Shown here piece by piece: positions 14,214 to 25,135 of a DNA stretch of 64,000 nt. The position numbers were made by a program, and so were the translations under genes. Under the pieces are notes generated by a model. The model was given only the letters and a program-made list of their open reading frames with translations. It was not told where the DNA came from and made no database searches. The stretch covers positions 35,804,908-35,868,907 of the forward strand of contig JARWKL010000002.1 in assembly GCA_029961685.1 (NCBI GenBank). Direction: 5' to 3'. Each line of letters opens with the position of its first letter. Within the stretch, counting starts at the first letter, position 1. The DNA is from Aristolochia californica (Eukaryota > Streptophyta > Magnoliopsida > Piperales > Aristolochiaceae).

Positions 14214-15648
14214 CCTTTGGGATCATTGACACCCAACCTGAAGTTTAACCAAGCTGAAAGAGTATACTTGCCCCGACATCACTTGTAAATTGTGCACAAG
14301 AAAATTCTCAATAGGAAAATAACTTATCCAACCACTACGCACGAATTTTTAATGTGGTTCATAAGTAATATTTTAGATTGTCCACTCCCAAGGAACCCTT
14401 GCTAGAATTAAAATTTTCACTAAGATAAGCCAAAATAGTATCTAACTCAGACTCTTAAAATATGTAAAGACAATACTAGCTCAAACACCTTGCGACTTAT
14501 GGTTAGCAGCTCCTAGGTATAAGCTGGTAGGTATTACAAGGATATGCTGGATGGTTGTGAACAATTTTATCAACTTTGATGGATAATTTATAAATTACTT
14601 TCACATGTAACAATCAAAACACAAAAAAAAAAAAAAAATCAACTACTACACCAAGTATGTTTATAGTGGTTCACAATAAATATTTCATATTGCTACTCTA
14701 CACCCTAGGAACACTTGTCCTGGAATTAAAGGGTTTCACTATATTTACCTAAATGGCATCTACAGCTTAGAGCCTCAAGAAACTCAAGCATGGCACCACT
14801 CCAAACACTTTGGGACTTATTGCCAGCAGCTCCTACATACAAGCATCTAGGTCCCAATAAAAGGATTTTATAATTTTCAATCAGATTTGACAAGTTTTAC
14901 TTGATTTCAATGTACGCATATACCTCTTGTAATGCAGATATAACAATAAAATATCAAATTAATTACACCAATCATAGGGTGAATCTACAAACAAGTTTCA
15001 GCAGCACTAATGATATGAGTTTCAAAAATCAATGCTCTTGAATGCTTTAGAAAAGCTGGCTAAATGGAAGGATTTTTTAAAATCTAAGCAAACAGTACAA
15101 AGATGAAGCCAAAAACAGTATAAATTTAAAAGAATCACCTTCCACACTTTACAAAAAAAAGTATTTAAACAAATCTAAAAATCAGATGTAAAATCTCACC
15201 CCTCTTTGATTTTTTATGATAACAAATCATTCACCGCCAACTTGTAATGGGTTGGCAACTAGTTCCACAGGTTTGAATGTCAGTAGTAGAACAAATACTG
15301 AAGAAACTTAGAAAGAAAAAAATGGATGTCTTGTATTTGAAAAACCTTTTGTGAGAAGTTGGAACGTTTAAGCAGTTGAAGTCTGACACTTTAGTGACAC
15401 ATCTGGAGAATCTTATTATGATATATAAATACTAAACGTCGAAACAAGATAAAAGAAACTTACTGAGGCGTAGGAAGAACCTTCCCTGAGCACGTTCCAA
15501 ATCCCATGTTATAGCTGTCACCCTGAAAACCTCAACCAAATTGTATTGGAAAATAATACTAGCTTTAACAATAGTATTTGTTCATAGTATAAAACAAATC
15601 AAAATGCATTGCATGTGGATAATTCTATAATTTTTTTATTCCTTTCAG
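14214..15648. repeat. Old dispersed repeat, no gene seen
   Basis: Two related blocks follow each other: 14330-14560 and 14630-14870. Both have 'gtggttca' then 'atattgctactc/gattgtccactc', 'ggaacac/cccttg' and 'ttgc/gacttat..cagcagctccta'. A third copy lies at 57050-57290. Such text is common in leader or LTR regions of large plant copia elements. I assign no gene. The right edge at 15648 is the 5' truncation point of copia D. Confidence 0.5.
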
Positions 15649-17277
15649 AATTTTATTGTGAGGTTTGTCAATTGAGTAAACATCAAAGGATTACATACTC
15701 TCCTCGTCCAGAAGTCAAAAGTGTTACTCCTTTTTCTTTAATTTATACTGATGTTTGGGGGTCCTTGAGTGTCTCCAACATTTCTCAAGCCAAATATTTT
15801 ATTACAATTATTGATGATTTCACTCGCACAACTTGGTTGTTTATATTTAAGGAGTGTTCTGAGATACCATTTATTTTTATGTAATTTCATGCTATGGTAC
15901 TCACATAATTTGGTCAAAAAATAAAAATTCTCAAGTCTAATAATGCCAAAGAATATGTTTCCAAAGACCTTGACTCTTTTTGTCAAGAAAATGGCATTAT
16001 CCATCAAACATCATGCGTCTACACTCCTCAACAAAATGGTGTAGCCGAATAGAAAAATCATCATATTCTTGAGGTAGCTCAAGGTTTATTATATGCCATG
16101 AAAGTTTCATACTTTTTTATTGGCCTCATGCAGTCCTTATGGCTTGCTTTCTTATAAATCATCTACCATCTTCCGTTCTTGGTAATAAATCTCCTAACTC
16201 TAGATTATTACCAAATGATGATCCATTTTCACTACCTTTGAAAGTCTTCAGATGTCAATGTTTTGTTCATAATTCATTTCCTAGACACAACAAACTTGAA
16301 CCTAAATCTATCAAATGTATCTTCTTGGGATACTCTTGCACACTAAAGGGTTATGTTTGTTATAGTCCCACGCTTCAACGTTTATTTGTGTCCAAGGATG
16401 TAACATTTTTTGAAGACTTCTCATTTTATTCTGATAGTGCTCCTCCTGGTCTGTCCTCAGTACTAGGTTCCCCTCGATCGGTTGTGCCTCGTGATACAGA
16501 GATTATTCAATCCCCAAAGCAAGTGACCGACACCACACCTACGGAGTTAACAGATCCAACAGAGGTAAGTACTTCATCACCAGTTATTTTTGGCCTTCAA
16601 TATGATACTCGTCCTATTACTATAAGGAAAGAACCTAGATCATGCACTAGACCTTCTACTTCTCATCCCATTATAAATTTTGTGTCTCATCATCGCCTCT
16701 TACCTTTATGTTGTCAATTTCTTTCTTCTATTTCTTCCATATCTGTTCCACATTCCTATCAGGAGGCTCTACAACATCCAGGGTGGAAGGCAGCAATGGA
16801 TGAAGAAATGAATGCACTTAATGACAATCAGACATGGTCATTGGTTCCTCTTCCAACAGATAAAAAATTTGTTGGTTGCAAGTGGGTTTATACTATCAAA
16901 CATAATCTGGATGGGTAAATTGCATGACTGAAGGCTCGACTAGTTTCCAAATGCTATATTTAGTGTTATGGAATTGATTATGAAGAAACCTTCTCTCTAG
17001 TGGCAAAAATGAACTTAGTGCGTATATTATTATCTCTAGCGGCCAATTCATCATGGCGATATATCAACTTGATGTGAAAAATGCATTTCTGAATGGGGAT
17101 ATTAAAGAAGAAATTTATATGCAACAACCACCTGGGTATGTGGTTGAGGGGGAGTCATTATACTGTCTAAAAAAATCTTCGTATGGTCTAAAGCAGTCCC
17201 CTCGGGCATGGTTTGAGAAATTTAGTCAAACTCTCATACGAGCCGGCTTTTACAAAGGCTCTGGAGATCACTCAGTA
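15649..17277 (+). pseudogene. Copia D, integrase to RT, 5' part
   Basis: The homology to E1 starts abruptly at 15649 inside the pre-integrase region ('CEVCQLSKHQRITYSPRPE'), with no Gag, protease or 5' LTR. It continues through the integrase core ('IIDDFTRTTWLFIF'), a stop after 'FIFM', the integrase C-terminus (16139-16918) and the RT start ('YQLDVKNAFLNGDIKEEIYM', 17053 on). It ends at 'GSGDHSV', where element Y is inserted. Several stops and frameshifts are present. The bases just before the junction are 'tttattcctttcag', which look like a splice acceptor. Confidence 0.88.
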
Positions 17278-17656
17278 TGTTATGAACACAATAACATTAT
17301 TATTTTAATTATTTTCTTTAATTTACTTTATTTTATTTCAGTTTAGGCCACATGGGTATTTTTGGAATATTTTATTTATAGGGGTATTTTTTTAATATTT
17401 TATATTAAACCCTAACAGGGTGAACCCTATTTAAGGGGTAAGAGTAATGAGAAAGACAAACATTGAGAATTAGATTAAATCTAGTGTAAACATCCTTAGA
17501 GTTCTCCTCAACGAGCTCTAGGGTTTTCAAGCTTCCCTTTGGCTTGATCTTCGTTCTCCATGTCTCCCTACAATTCCACCATGTCTTTCTACAATTCCCC
17601 ATGGCCGAACCGGAACATCAATAACGAATCTTTGCGTAAGATCCGGGACCGTAACA
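17278..17656 (+). repeat. 5' LTR of Y
   Basis: It starts 'tgttatgaacacaataacat' and ends 'gggaccgtaaca'. It is 379 bp, the same length as the right copy, with few differences by eye. Confidence 0.93.
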
Positions 17657-17679
17657 ACTGGTATCAAAGCTAGAACACA

Positions 17680-18540
17680 ATGGGTTATTCCCCAGAAGAA
17701 TGGATGGTGATGCACAGAGAAATATCTCTAGAAGAATGGATGGCGATGCATAGAGAAATCAGAAAAATGCAGCGGATTGGCATTGAAGAGAAAAAAATAT
17801 GGGAATGGCATGCAGCCTACGTGAAAAATTTTCTTGCGAGGAAGCAACTAGCTCCCGTAGAAAAGGTCACACGACCTCAAATATCCAACCATGAAATATG
17901 CGCACAAGAGGCAGACGCTGTTTTAGACGAACAAAAATGCCATGCCTCATAAACTTTCAAATTTTCCCCGTAGGGAGATCCAAAGTCGCACAGCGGGGAC
18001 CATGATTTAGGGCATTCAATAGGGTTTTTTGCCCAAACGTCGTCGGTGGGGGAACATACTGGTGCAACCCCAAATCCGACTACGGGGGCCTCAAAATTCT
18101 CCAAGAAGGACCCTAGAAATCCAAAATAGGAGGGGTATGCAACCACAATCTCGTCGGTCAAGGCTTATTTGGGTTCGACCTCCCAAAATCCATTATCATG
18201 GCGGGCAGAAGGTCGGTTCTTCACCGTCGACAGGGAAAACTCCCAAAGGGCTGTCCTTCACCACCGAACACAAAGGAGGCTCTGTCGGTGCCATCGGAAA
18301 CAACTCTGGTGGGATTGGACTTCCGGCCACCACCTCCCACTCGCAATCCACCTCTCGGCATAACAGAGGGAACCCAATTCATCGAAAACAACTCTGGTGG
18401 GATTGGACTTCCGGCCACCACCTCCCACTCGCAATCCACCTCTCGGCAGAATAGAGGGAACCCAATTTCCAAATTGGGTGGGGTAAGTTTCGACAACCTC
18501 ATTTTTGCATTCAATTTTGTGGTAAGATGAACAAATTCGT
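17680..18540 (+). other. Leader / gag-like remnant of Y
   Basis: An open frame from 17680 (90 codons) begins MGYSPEEWMVMHREISLEEW and contains a short internal repeat (EEWM.MHREI twice). It follows the primer site, as a gag start would, but I recognise no zinc knuckle. Further on is arginine- and proline-rich text broken by stops. An 88-bp tandem duplication lies at about 18293-18468, with 'caactctggtgggattgg' at 18301 and 18389. This is probably degenerate Gag; the function is lost. Confidence 0.5.
18293..18468. repeat. 88-bp tandem duplication
   Basis: 'caactctggtgggattggac' occurs at 18301 and again at 18389. The flanking 'ccaccacctcccactcgcaa' blocks repeat at the same 88-base offset with almost no differences, so the duplication looks recent. 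Confidence 0.92.
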
Positions 18541-18887
18541 GCAGTTGTGTGATGAAGTCTCTGCAATGCAAGAGAAATTGTTTTTGGGGATTCCGGGAAA
18601 GAAAATAAAAATTGAATGGAGACTGTTTTATTTTTCTGTTGTTGTGAACCTCAGCGTGTCCAAGAAATTTTTTTTGGGGGGGGGCTTTGTTTTTCTGTGG
18701 ATGAGCACAATACCTGTGCTGATGTGAATCTTCAAATTGCAGATGTGGGGTTTCATTTTCTGGATCCCCTGTATGTTGTCTGTCCATGAACTTCAAATTC
18801 AAAAATTTGGCCTAGAAGTTCTCTATTTCGTGAAGCAGAGAAACAGTACCAGATTGAGGGAATTCCGGCTGGTGTGAATACAGTCTG

Positions 18888-19647
18888 AAATGGCTCTTGT
18901 CATGCTTTTGAACTTATTGACAGAATTTCACGCCTTGTTGCCTCTGACCCTGCCTTCCGCAAGGATAATAGAACAATGATGGGCAGAAAAAATCTATTCA
19001 GTAACACTTTAAGGAAACATCCTATGCTTGGAAAATAATAGTTGAACTTCGTCTAATAGAAAAGGAGGCCTCTAAGTTGAGGTTTTTCATTGATGAACCT
19101 GCTTATACAGATTTGCATTGGAGCATGTTCATCTCTGCTATTAAAGGGCAAGGCAATGATGAGCAGCAACAAAAGTGGCTACCATTGGCCACTAAGATGC
19201 AGATAATTGGTTGCTATGAACACATTGAATTTGGTCATGGTTCCAATGTTCAGGGACTTGAAACAACCACTACATTTGATCCACAAATTGTTGAGTTTAT
19301 CATTCATAGTTCAACACTCACTTCCAGCAAATGGTGGCCTGGTGGCTTGGGTAACGTTTCAACACATGCTATTCTCTAAGCTAAGCTAATCATAGATGGA
19401 AAGGAGCATGGAGTTAATGGTTTTATTGTTCAACTACGAAGTTTGGAAGATCACTCCCCTCTTCCAGGTATTGCAATTGGTGATATTGGGATGAAATTTG
19501 GAAATGGAGCTTACAATACCATGGATAATAGTGTCTTGCGGTTTGATCATGTGTGCATACCAAGAGATCAGATGCTGATGCGAGTTTTGCAGGCCACACG
19601 AGAAGGGAAGTGTGTTCAATCAAATGTTCCAAGACAGCTTATTGATG
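18888..19647 (+). pseudogene. Acyl-CoA oxidase (ACX1-type) fragment, captured in Y
   Basis: The translation over several frames follows the N-terminal third of plant peroxisomal acyl-CoA oxidase 1: 'CHAFELIDRISRLVASDPAF' at 18899, 'DLHWSMFISAIKGQG' near 19110, 'GHGSNVQGLETTTTFDP' near 19240, 'SKWWPGGLG' near 19330, 'GFIVQLRSLEDHSPLPG' near 19420 and 'MLMRVLQATREG' near 19575. The family oxidises acyl-CoA in the first step of peroxisomal beta-oxidation. The stretch runs without introns, so it came from mRNA. It is dead: stops and frameshifts occur, and it ends abruptly after 'NVPRQLI' well before the catalytic C-terminal half. Confidence 0.9.
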
Positions 19648-20669
19648 AGACCCGCAGTAGTGAGTTTGTTCTTGATCTAATTGACACAGTTGGGCTGAAA
19701 TTTTTGGATCCCACGTCTGCTGCTCAGCCATGAAATTTTTTTTGGATGTTGTTTTATTTTTCTACTACCGAGAACAGCTGCAGTGTGCCTCTTCCAATTT
19801 CTGCTACACACATGGATGAAGGACATGTTTCATATTCTTTGTTGACGGGAGTTAGAATTCTTTTGGGTAATCAAATTGACAACGGGGTGCTGACAATTTT
19901 TTGTGGAGGAATTCTATCAATTTTTTTGGGACGCATTATGTGGTTGTGGATGAACACTGCAATAGTGTGGCTGTTTCTGGTCATTGTTCCAGCAGTCCTC
20001 ATCCATTTGAACAGGTTGTGTTACATTTTTTTCTTGTTTATGGAGGCGTTGGTGACAAACTGGCTAGGAACTCTCGATTCTCTATTTTTATGATGAAATG
20101 GTATGCAAAATTTTATGAGTTCAAATCCACATACCTGTTTATACCAGGAGCAAGCACTACAGGTCTTAACATGCACTTTATGTGGACTCTTCCAATTACC
20201 GTTGGTTGTTTAAGTGATTGCAATTATTGCAAGACAAAGCATGCTCATGCCTTGCTGTATATATCATTTTCATTGCAGGAATTGAAATTCTCGTCCCAAC
20301 CTGTTGGCAGTGGGGCTTGTGTGCAGAAGTTACTCATGCAAAGTTCAGCAGCCAGTTATGTGGATATGGAATTGGATTTTGTGACGGAAATTCCTCTGCA
20401 TTTTTACACTTATCCCATGACAACCAGGGATTGCTAGCGGGTATTGTTTCTACATTATGTATGCTGCTTGCTGGGACTAACTTCCGCCTCTTTTGCTTTG
20501 CATCTAAACAACAGCTTCTCTCCTGGTCAGAACTTGACAAATATGGATCAAATCTTCCTCCTAAATCTGACTATCCTTTGCCCCCCAAGGCTACTGCTGT
20601 TACCGGGGACATGCTGCATTCTGCCAAGGGGGAAGCCATGGTGGACGATCATGCCTGGCTGTTATTGTT
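19648..20669 (+). other. Unidentified segments inside Y
   Basis: This 1-kb stretch joins the oxidase fragment to the RING ligase fragment. Open frames of 115 to 178 codons occur (19746-20093, 19901-20437, 20218-20694), overlapping in different frames. I recognise no family. The text 'tttttggatccc' and 'ttttatttttct' near 19700-19760 resembles text near 18630-18760, so an unknown captured gene may be present in two pieces that bracket the oxidase. It could be further captured cDNA. Confidence 0.4.
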
Positions 20670-21262
20670 GTGCAAGAACACTTGCGAATTTTGAAGTTGG
20701 GTGATCTTGTCCTTTTGACTGCTGTCTACGAACAAGTGCTGCCCATATCAGCTATTCTGGCAGAGTATATTGACCCGCTCACTCCAACTACTCCGAACAA
20801 AGATTCTCTAATTCTGTTTGAAGGCCAATTAACCGTGGGAACTGAGCCAACGCATTTTGATCTTGATGCTGGTTTTGTTATGATGGCAGAGTTGTTAAAT
20901 ACTATGCACGAAATCTGTGGGGTGCCGAACCTTCATTCTATCATGGAAGTTTCGCTACAGGAAATGGGGGTTGGACCAAATAAGCCACCTCCAGCCTCAA
21001 ACGAGGTGATTGTCAGGCTTCCAGTCATCACATTCACACGGGAACTTTTCGTCAAGTTAGGGAGAGAGACAGAGTATGCAGTTTGCACGGAGTACTTGGT
21101 TATAGATGACAAGATGCAGGAATTGCTTCGCAAGCATTTCGTTCACCCAATTACCTTAAGCCATAGCTGGGTGAGCATACTTCGTGCTCTGCAAGCATGA
21201 CCTACAAACAGATGACCAAGCATATGCGAGCTAGGAAGCCCATGGAAAAGAGGTTGTAGCCG
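20670..21262 (+). pseudogene. AIP2-like RING E3 ubiquitin ligase fragment, captured in Y
   Basis: The 176-codon open frame at 20670-21200 contains 'LFEGQLTVGTEP', 'PPPASNEVIVRLPVI' and then 'ETEYAVCTEYLVIDDKMQEL', 'KHFVHP'. This matches the order and spacing of AIP2-type RING ligases, which in Arabidopsis ubiquitinate ABI3. The RING is damaged: the first cysteine pair is reduced to A-V-C, and the residue before the conserved K-H-x-x-H-P is changed. After a shift the C-terminal motif 'LQTDDQAYAS' can be read at about 21197-21230. No introns are present. The N-terminal part does not match what I know of AIP2 clearly. It is unlikely to be an active ligase. Confidence 0.78.
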
Positions 21263-21319
21263 AATGGATAGACGCAGACTCCGCACGCTTACACCACTTG
21301 TGTCGTCCAGAAGGAACGC

Positions 21320-21416
21320 GGATGCCAAAGATGCCACTTGGGGAGAGGTGGCGCCGTTTCGGCACGTATACCTACCTTTGAGCTTGAGGACAAGTTCTTT
21401 CTTCCAGGGGATGTAA
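21320..21416 (+). other. Gypsy polyprotein 3' end and polypurine tract of Y
   Basis: Text reading 'DATWGEV' and then 'LSLRTSSFF' in one frame matches the usual last lines of Ty3/gypsy polyproteins (an 'EATWE..., LEDK' type ending) just before the LTR. It is followed by 'ccaggggatgtaa' and the right LTR. This is the evidence that Y derives from Ty3/gypsy and not from copia. Confidence 0.6.
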
Positions 21417-21795
21417 TGTTATGAACACAATAACATTATTATTTTAATTTTTTTCTTTAATTTACTTTACTTTATTTCAGTTTAGGCCATAGGGGTATTT
21501 TTGGAATATTTTATTTATAGGGGTATTTTTGTATTATTTTATATTAAACCCTAAAAAGGTGAACCCTATTTAAGGGGTAAGAGTAATGAGAAAGACAAGC
21601 GTTGAGAATTAGGTTAAATCTAGTGTAAATAGGCTCAGAGTTCTCCTCAACGAGCTCTAGGGTTTTCAAGCTTCCCTTTGGCTTGATCTTCGTTCTCCAT
21701 GTCTCCCTGCAATTCTACCATGTCTTTCTAAAATTCCCCATGGCCAAACTTGAACGTCAACAATGAATCTTTATGTCAGATCTGGGACCGTAATA
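21417..21795 (+). repeat. 3' LTR of Y
   Basis: It starts 'tgttatgaacacaataacat' and ends 'gggaccgtaata'. It is 379 bp and the final CA is mutated to TA. It is near identical to 17278-17656 by eye. Confidence 0.92.
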
Positions 21796-22796
21796 CAATA
21801 TTTATTGAAAACACACCAAGAGGTAATGTAATTCTGGCTGTATATGTTGATGATATTGTTTTCACTGGTAGTGTAGGGCATCCAGAAAAACAAAGGAAAA
21901 ATATGTGCTGAATTCAAGACAAAGGATCTTAGACTACTCAAATATTTTTTGGGTATTGATGTATTAAAATCCAGGCATGGGATTGTGCTATCCCAAAGGA
22001 AGTATGCTCTTGATCTACTAGAGGAGACAAGAATGATGGGATGCAAATCAGCAAACACTCCTATGGATGCAAATACAAAATCTAGTGGAGGTACTGGAGA
22101 AGATGTAGATATTTGAAAATATCAAAGACTAATAGGAAGACTCATTTACCTGTGTGTAACAAGGCCAGATATATCATATGCAATAAGTTTGGTAAGTCAA
22201 TACATGCACAAGCCATAACTAAGTCATTGGACAGCACTTGAAAGGATACTACGATATCTAAAAGGAGCTCCAGGGAGAGGGCTTCTCTCTAAAAGCCATG
22301 GTCACTTCAACATCAAAGGATTCTCATATGCTAATTGGGCCAGATCCCCGTATGACAGAAAATCTACTTGGGGATTTTTTACTATGGTTGGAGGGAATTT
22401 GGTTACATGGAAAAGCAAGAAGCAAAATGTAGTCGCACGGTCTAGTGCACAAGCAGAATACAGAGCCATGGCACACAATGTTAGTGAACTCCTATGGATA
22501 AGATCTCTTCTCACTGAATTGGGATTCTAAAAAGAAGCTCTGATAGATCTATATTGTGATAATCAAGCAGCAATACACATTACATCGAATTCAATCTTCC
22601 ACTAAAGAACAAAGCATATTGAAGTGGACTGCCATTTTATATGAGAAAAGTTCCAAGCAGGTTTTTTATCTCTAAAGAATATATCATCACAAAGTCAAGT
22701 TGCACATATTCTCACCAAGCCAGTCACTCACAAGATTATGTCTACCATATGCAGCAAGTTGGGCATTTATGATTTTTTCTCACCCCAGCTTGAGGG
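21796..22796 (+). pseudogene. Copia D, RT C-terminus and RNase H
   Basis: This resumes the reading frame interrupted at 17277. It has RT text with an intact YVDD (near 21843), 'FLGI'-type text, then RNase H text ('SWARSPYDRKSTW' region near 22340, 'AEYRAMAHN' near 22460) and the C-terminal 'SKLGIYDFFSPQ' at about 22750-22790. Several in-frame stops (for example near 22118 and 22530) make it non-functional. It is followed by 'cttgagggggag' and the LTR at 22801. Confidence 0.88.
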
Positions 22797-22800
22797 GGAG

Positions 22801-23287
22801 TGTTATAATGTGGGACCCACCATGGTGCACGAGTTGGTGGGACCCACCATGAGGACGTGGGACACCAAGTAGAGTACTCACCCAAGTGGGACACCAAGAA
22901 GAGTCCTCACCCAAGCTAGCATGAGTTAAGGAGTTACGAAGCACAAGCTGAAATGAGTTAGAGGACTTGAAGATCAACTAGGACCCACAAATATCCCACG
23001 AGCTGGAAACCTTATCAAGACGAGCTCTAAGATCATGAGGGACCCACAAGGATAAGGGCACAAGCTGGCCTTTTAACTTATATTCATGTGATTGAAGAAA
23101 GAGTTCTAGTTCAACTCATATTAGTCTTCTAGTAGATTTTTTTGCATAGACTTATCTTAGAGAGTTAGAGTTGGAATATAATTAGGAGATTGAAAGGCTA
23201 ATTTTATAAGGACTCTATCTCTTCCTCTACTATAAATAGAGGTGTTTTAATTTGGAATTAATCAAGTTACATATCTCCTTTTTGAGT

Positions 23288-23355
<68 letters not shown>

Positions 23356-23486
23356 TTGCTTGGCGCCACCTCTCTTTTCTCTTTTCTTTTTCCTTCTCTC
23401 TACCCGAGAGCTCTTCTTCCCTTTTCTTTTTTTTCTTTCTTCTTTATCTTGCTTGGATTTATGGAAAAAGGATCCTAAATTCAACA
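22801..23486 (+). repeat. 3' LTR of copia D
   Basis: It starts 'tgttataatgtgggacccac' and ends 'gatcctaaattcaaca', 686 bp. It is preceded by the polypurine tract 'gcttgagggggag'. It has a TATA-like 'actataaatagagg' at about 23228 and a (TC)n microsatellite at 23291-23356. It is the same family as E1 and as the solo LTR at 62899-63503. Its end abuts copia F in mid-gene. Confidence 0.9.
23291..23356. repeat. (TC)n microsatellite in LTR D
   Basis: About 33 TC units with one 'ttt' interruption near 23338. It lies in the transcribed leader part of the LTR, downstream of the TATA-like box. Confidence 0.97.
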
Positions 23487-24694
23487 GATGTGAAGAATGC
23501 CTTTCTCCATGGTGGCCTAAAAGAAGATGTCTACATGAAGCTCCCCTCGGGTATGACTACTTCACCTCCTGATCATGTTTGCAAGCTATGTCATCCGTTG
23601 TATGGGCTGGTGCAAGCTCCTCAGGCTTAGTTTAAGAAGTTTCACAGCACACTTATTCTCCACAAGTTTACATAGAGTCAATATGATTCATCTCTATTTT
23701 ATCATAAGTCTGACGCTGGCATGGTCATTCTCTTGGTTTATGTGGATGACATCATCATTACTGGCACTGACTCGGGCCTGAATACCAAGCTTCAGCAAGT
23801 GTTGCATGCCACCTTTCATATGAAGGACCTTGGACACCTCACATACTTCTTAGGGCTTGAGGTACATCACCGTACCAATGGTATTTTCTTAAACCAGCAT
23901 AAGTATACTCAAGATCTTATTTCTCTAGCTGGATTGGAGGACACATCTTAAGCTGCTACTCCTATGGAGGTCAATGTCAAATACTGGAAAGATGAAGGGA
24001 CACTTCTTGAGGGTCCTACTATCTATCGGCAACTAGTTTGGAGTCTCATATACTTGACTACTACTCGCCCGGACATCTCCTATGTTGTGCATCAGGTTAG
24101 TCAGTTTATGTCATCACCTTGGCACCTTCATCTTGCGTCGGTTCGGTGCATCATCCGCTATCTGCCCGGTTCTCCTATTCGGGGGTTATTCTTTCCTACA
24201 GGCTCCACACTACGACTGGTTGCCTACAATGATACAGATTGGGCCGGATGCCCAGATACTCGTCGATCTATTACAGGTTGGTGTATATTTTTAGGGGATG
24301 CGCTGATTTCTTGTAAATATAAGAAACATGACCGAGTGTCCAAGTCATCCACCGAGGCTGAGTATCACGCCATGTCTACTGCCTATTCTAAAGTTATCTA
24401 GCTCCGTGGCCTTCTTACTGAGCTCTATTTTCCTCAGACCTCCGTTACACCACTTCATGCAGATAATACAAATGTGATTCAGATTGCAACCAACCTTGTT
24501 TTCTATGAGCGCACCAAGCACATTGAGGTGGATTGTCACTCTATCAACGACAATTTGGAGCACTGGGTAATATCTCTTTCGTATGTTTCTTTGGATATTC
24601 AAGTGGCTGATATCTTCACCAAAGCATTGTTTCATCCATGGCATAATTTTCTGGTTGGCAAATTATTGTTGGTTGACTCACCAACATCAATTTG
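23487..24694 (+). pseudogene. Copia F, RT and RNase H, 5' part missing
   Basis: The frame starts abruptly in RT ('[20 protein letters not shown]') directly after the LTR of D. It continues with 'LLVYVDDIIITG' (about 23721-23760), 'FLGLEV', the RNase H motifs 'DTDWAGCPDTRRS' and 'SSTEAEYHAM', and the terminal 'VADIFTKAL' near 24605. It ends with 'GKLLLVDSPTSI' and a stop at 24693. There are a few frameshifts and stops (near 23632, 23948, 24400). It differs clearly from D and G in sequence, so it is a separate copia lineage. Gag, protease and integrase are absent from the window. Confidence 0.9.
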
Positions 24695-24702
24695 AGGGGG
24701 GA

Positions 24703-25135
24703 TGTTATGATATTTTGGATGTATATTAGGTATCACTTATGCTTGTTGTATGTTGTATTATGTACATAGCTTAATGGGCTGGGTGGGATTGTGGTGGGCC
24801 CTGGTTGATATGTAATCTTTGGTAAACCTAAGTATAAATAAGAAAGAGAAGAGAGGGAAGGAAAATTTTGCATTCCTGTCAACATTTCACCTTCTTTCTC
24901 CTCACCATCGTCCTAGTTGAGAAGCAAGAGAGCGTGAGGCTCTCTATCGGGATTGTGAAGTCAGTTCCCAGAGGTTGTGGTGGTTCCGTCCACCACCGAT
25001 GGAGCTTAGAGGTCTCCGTGCGAGAGGATCTGTAAGCTGTGCGGCATGGCATTTCGTCCCCGAGAAGACTAGTTCATGAACACTTGTCTCAGCTGATTCG
25101 TCGGCCCTCATTCTTGAAGAAGATCTTGGTTAACA
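24703..25135 (+). repeat. 3' LTR of copia F
   Basis: It starts 'tgttatgatattttggatg' after the polypurine tract 'tttgaggggggatg' and ends 'gatcttggttaaca', 433 bp. A TATA-like 'agtataaataagaaag' lies near 24832. No second copy is in the window, so the right border rests on the TG...CA rule and the change to X-family sequence. Confidence 0.75.

Larger units (their letters stand above)
17278..21795 (+). mobile_element. Non-autonomous Ty3/gypsy-derived element Y carrying host cDNA
   Basis: Two 379-bp LTRs (17278-17656 and 21417-21795) flank the element. A primer site TGGTATCAAAGC lies at 17659-17670 and a purine run 'ccaggggatgtaa' just before the right LTR. Flanks cagta (17273-17277) and caata (21796-21800) are a target duplication with one mismatch. 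The insertion is in the RT of copia D, whose reading resumes after 21800. Inside, protease, RT, RNase H and integrase are all missing. Instead there is a short gag-like leader, an acyl-CoA oxidase-like stretch, unidentified segments, an AIP2-like RING ligase stretch and a short gypsy 3' end. The captured genes lie in the sense orientation and lack introns. Confidence 0.92.

Noticed and set aside
21255..21300. tRNA gene ('gttgtagccgaatggatagac')
   Set aside because: No acceptor-stem pairing or complete arm set can be built; the stretch reads as the tail of the captured RING ligase fragment.
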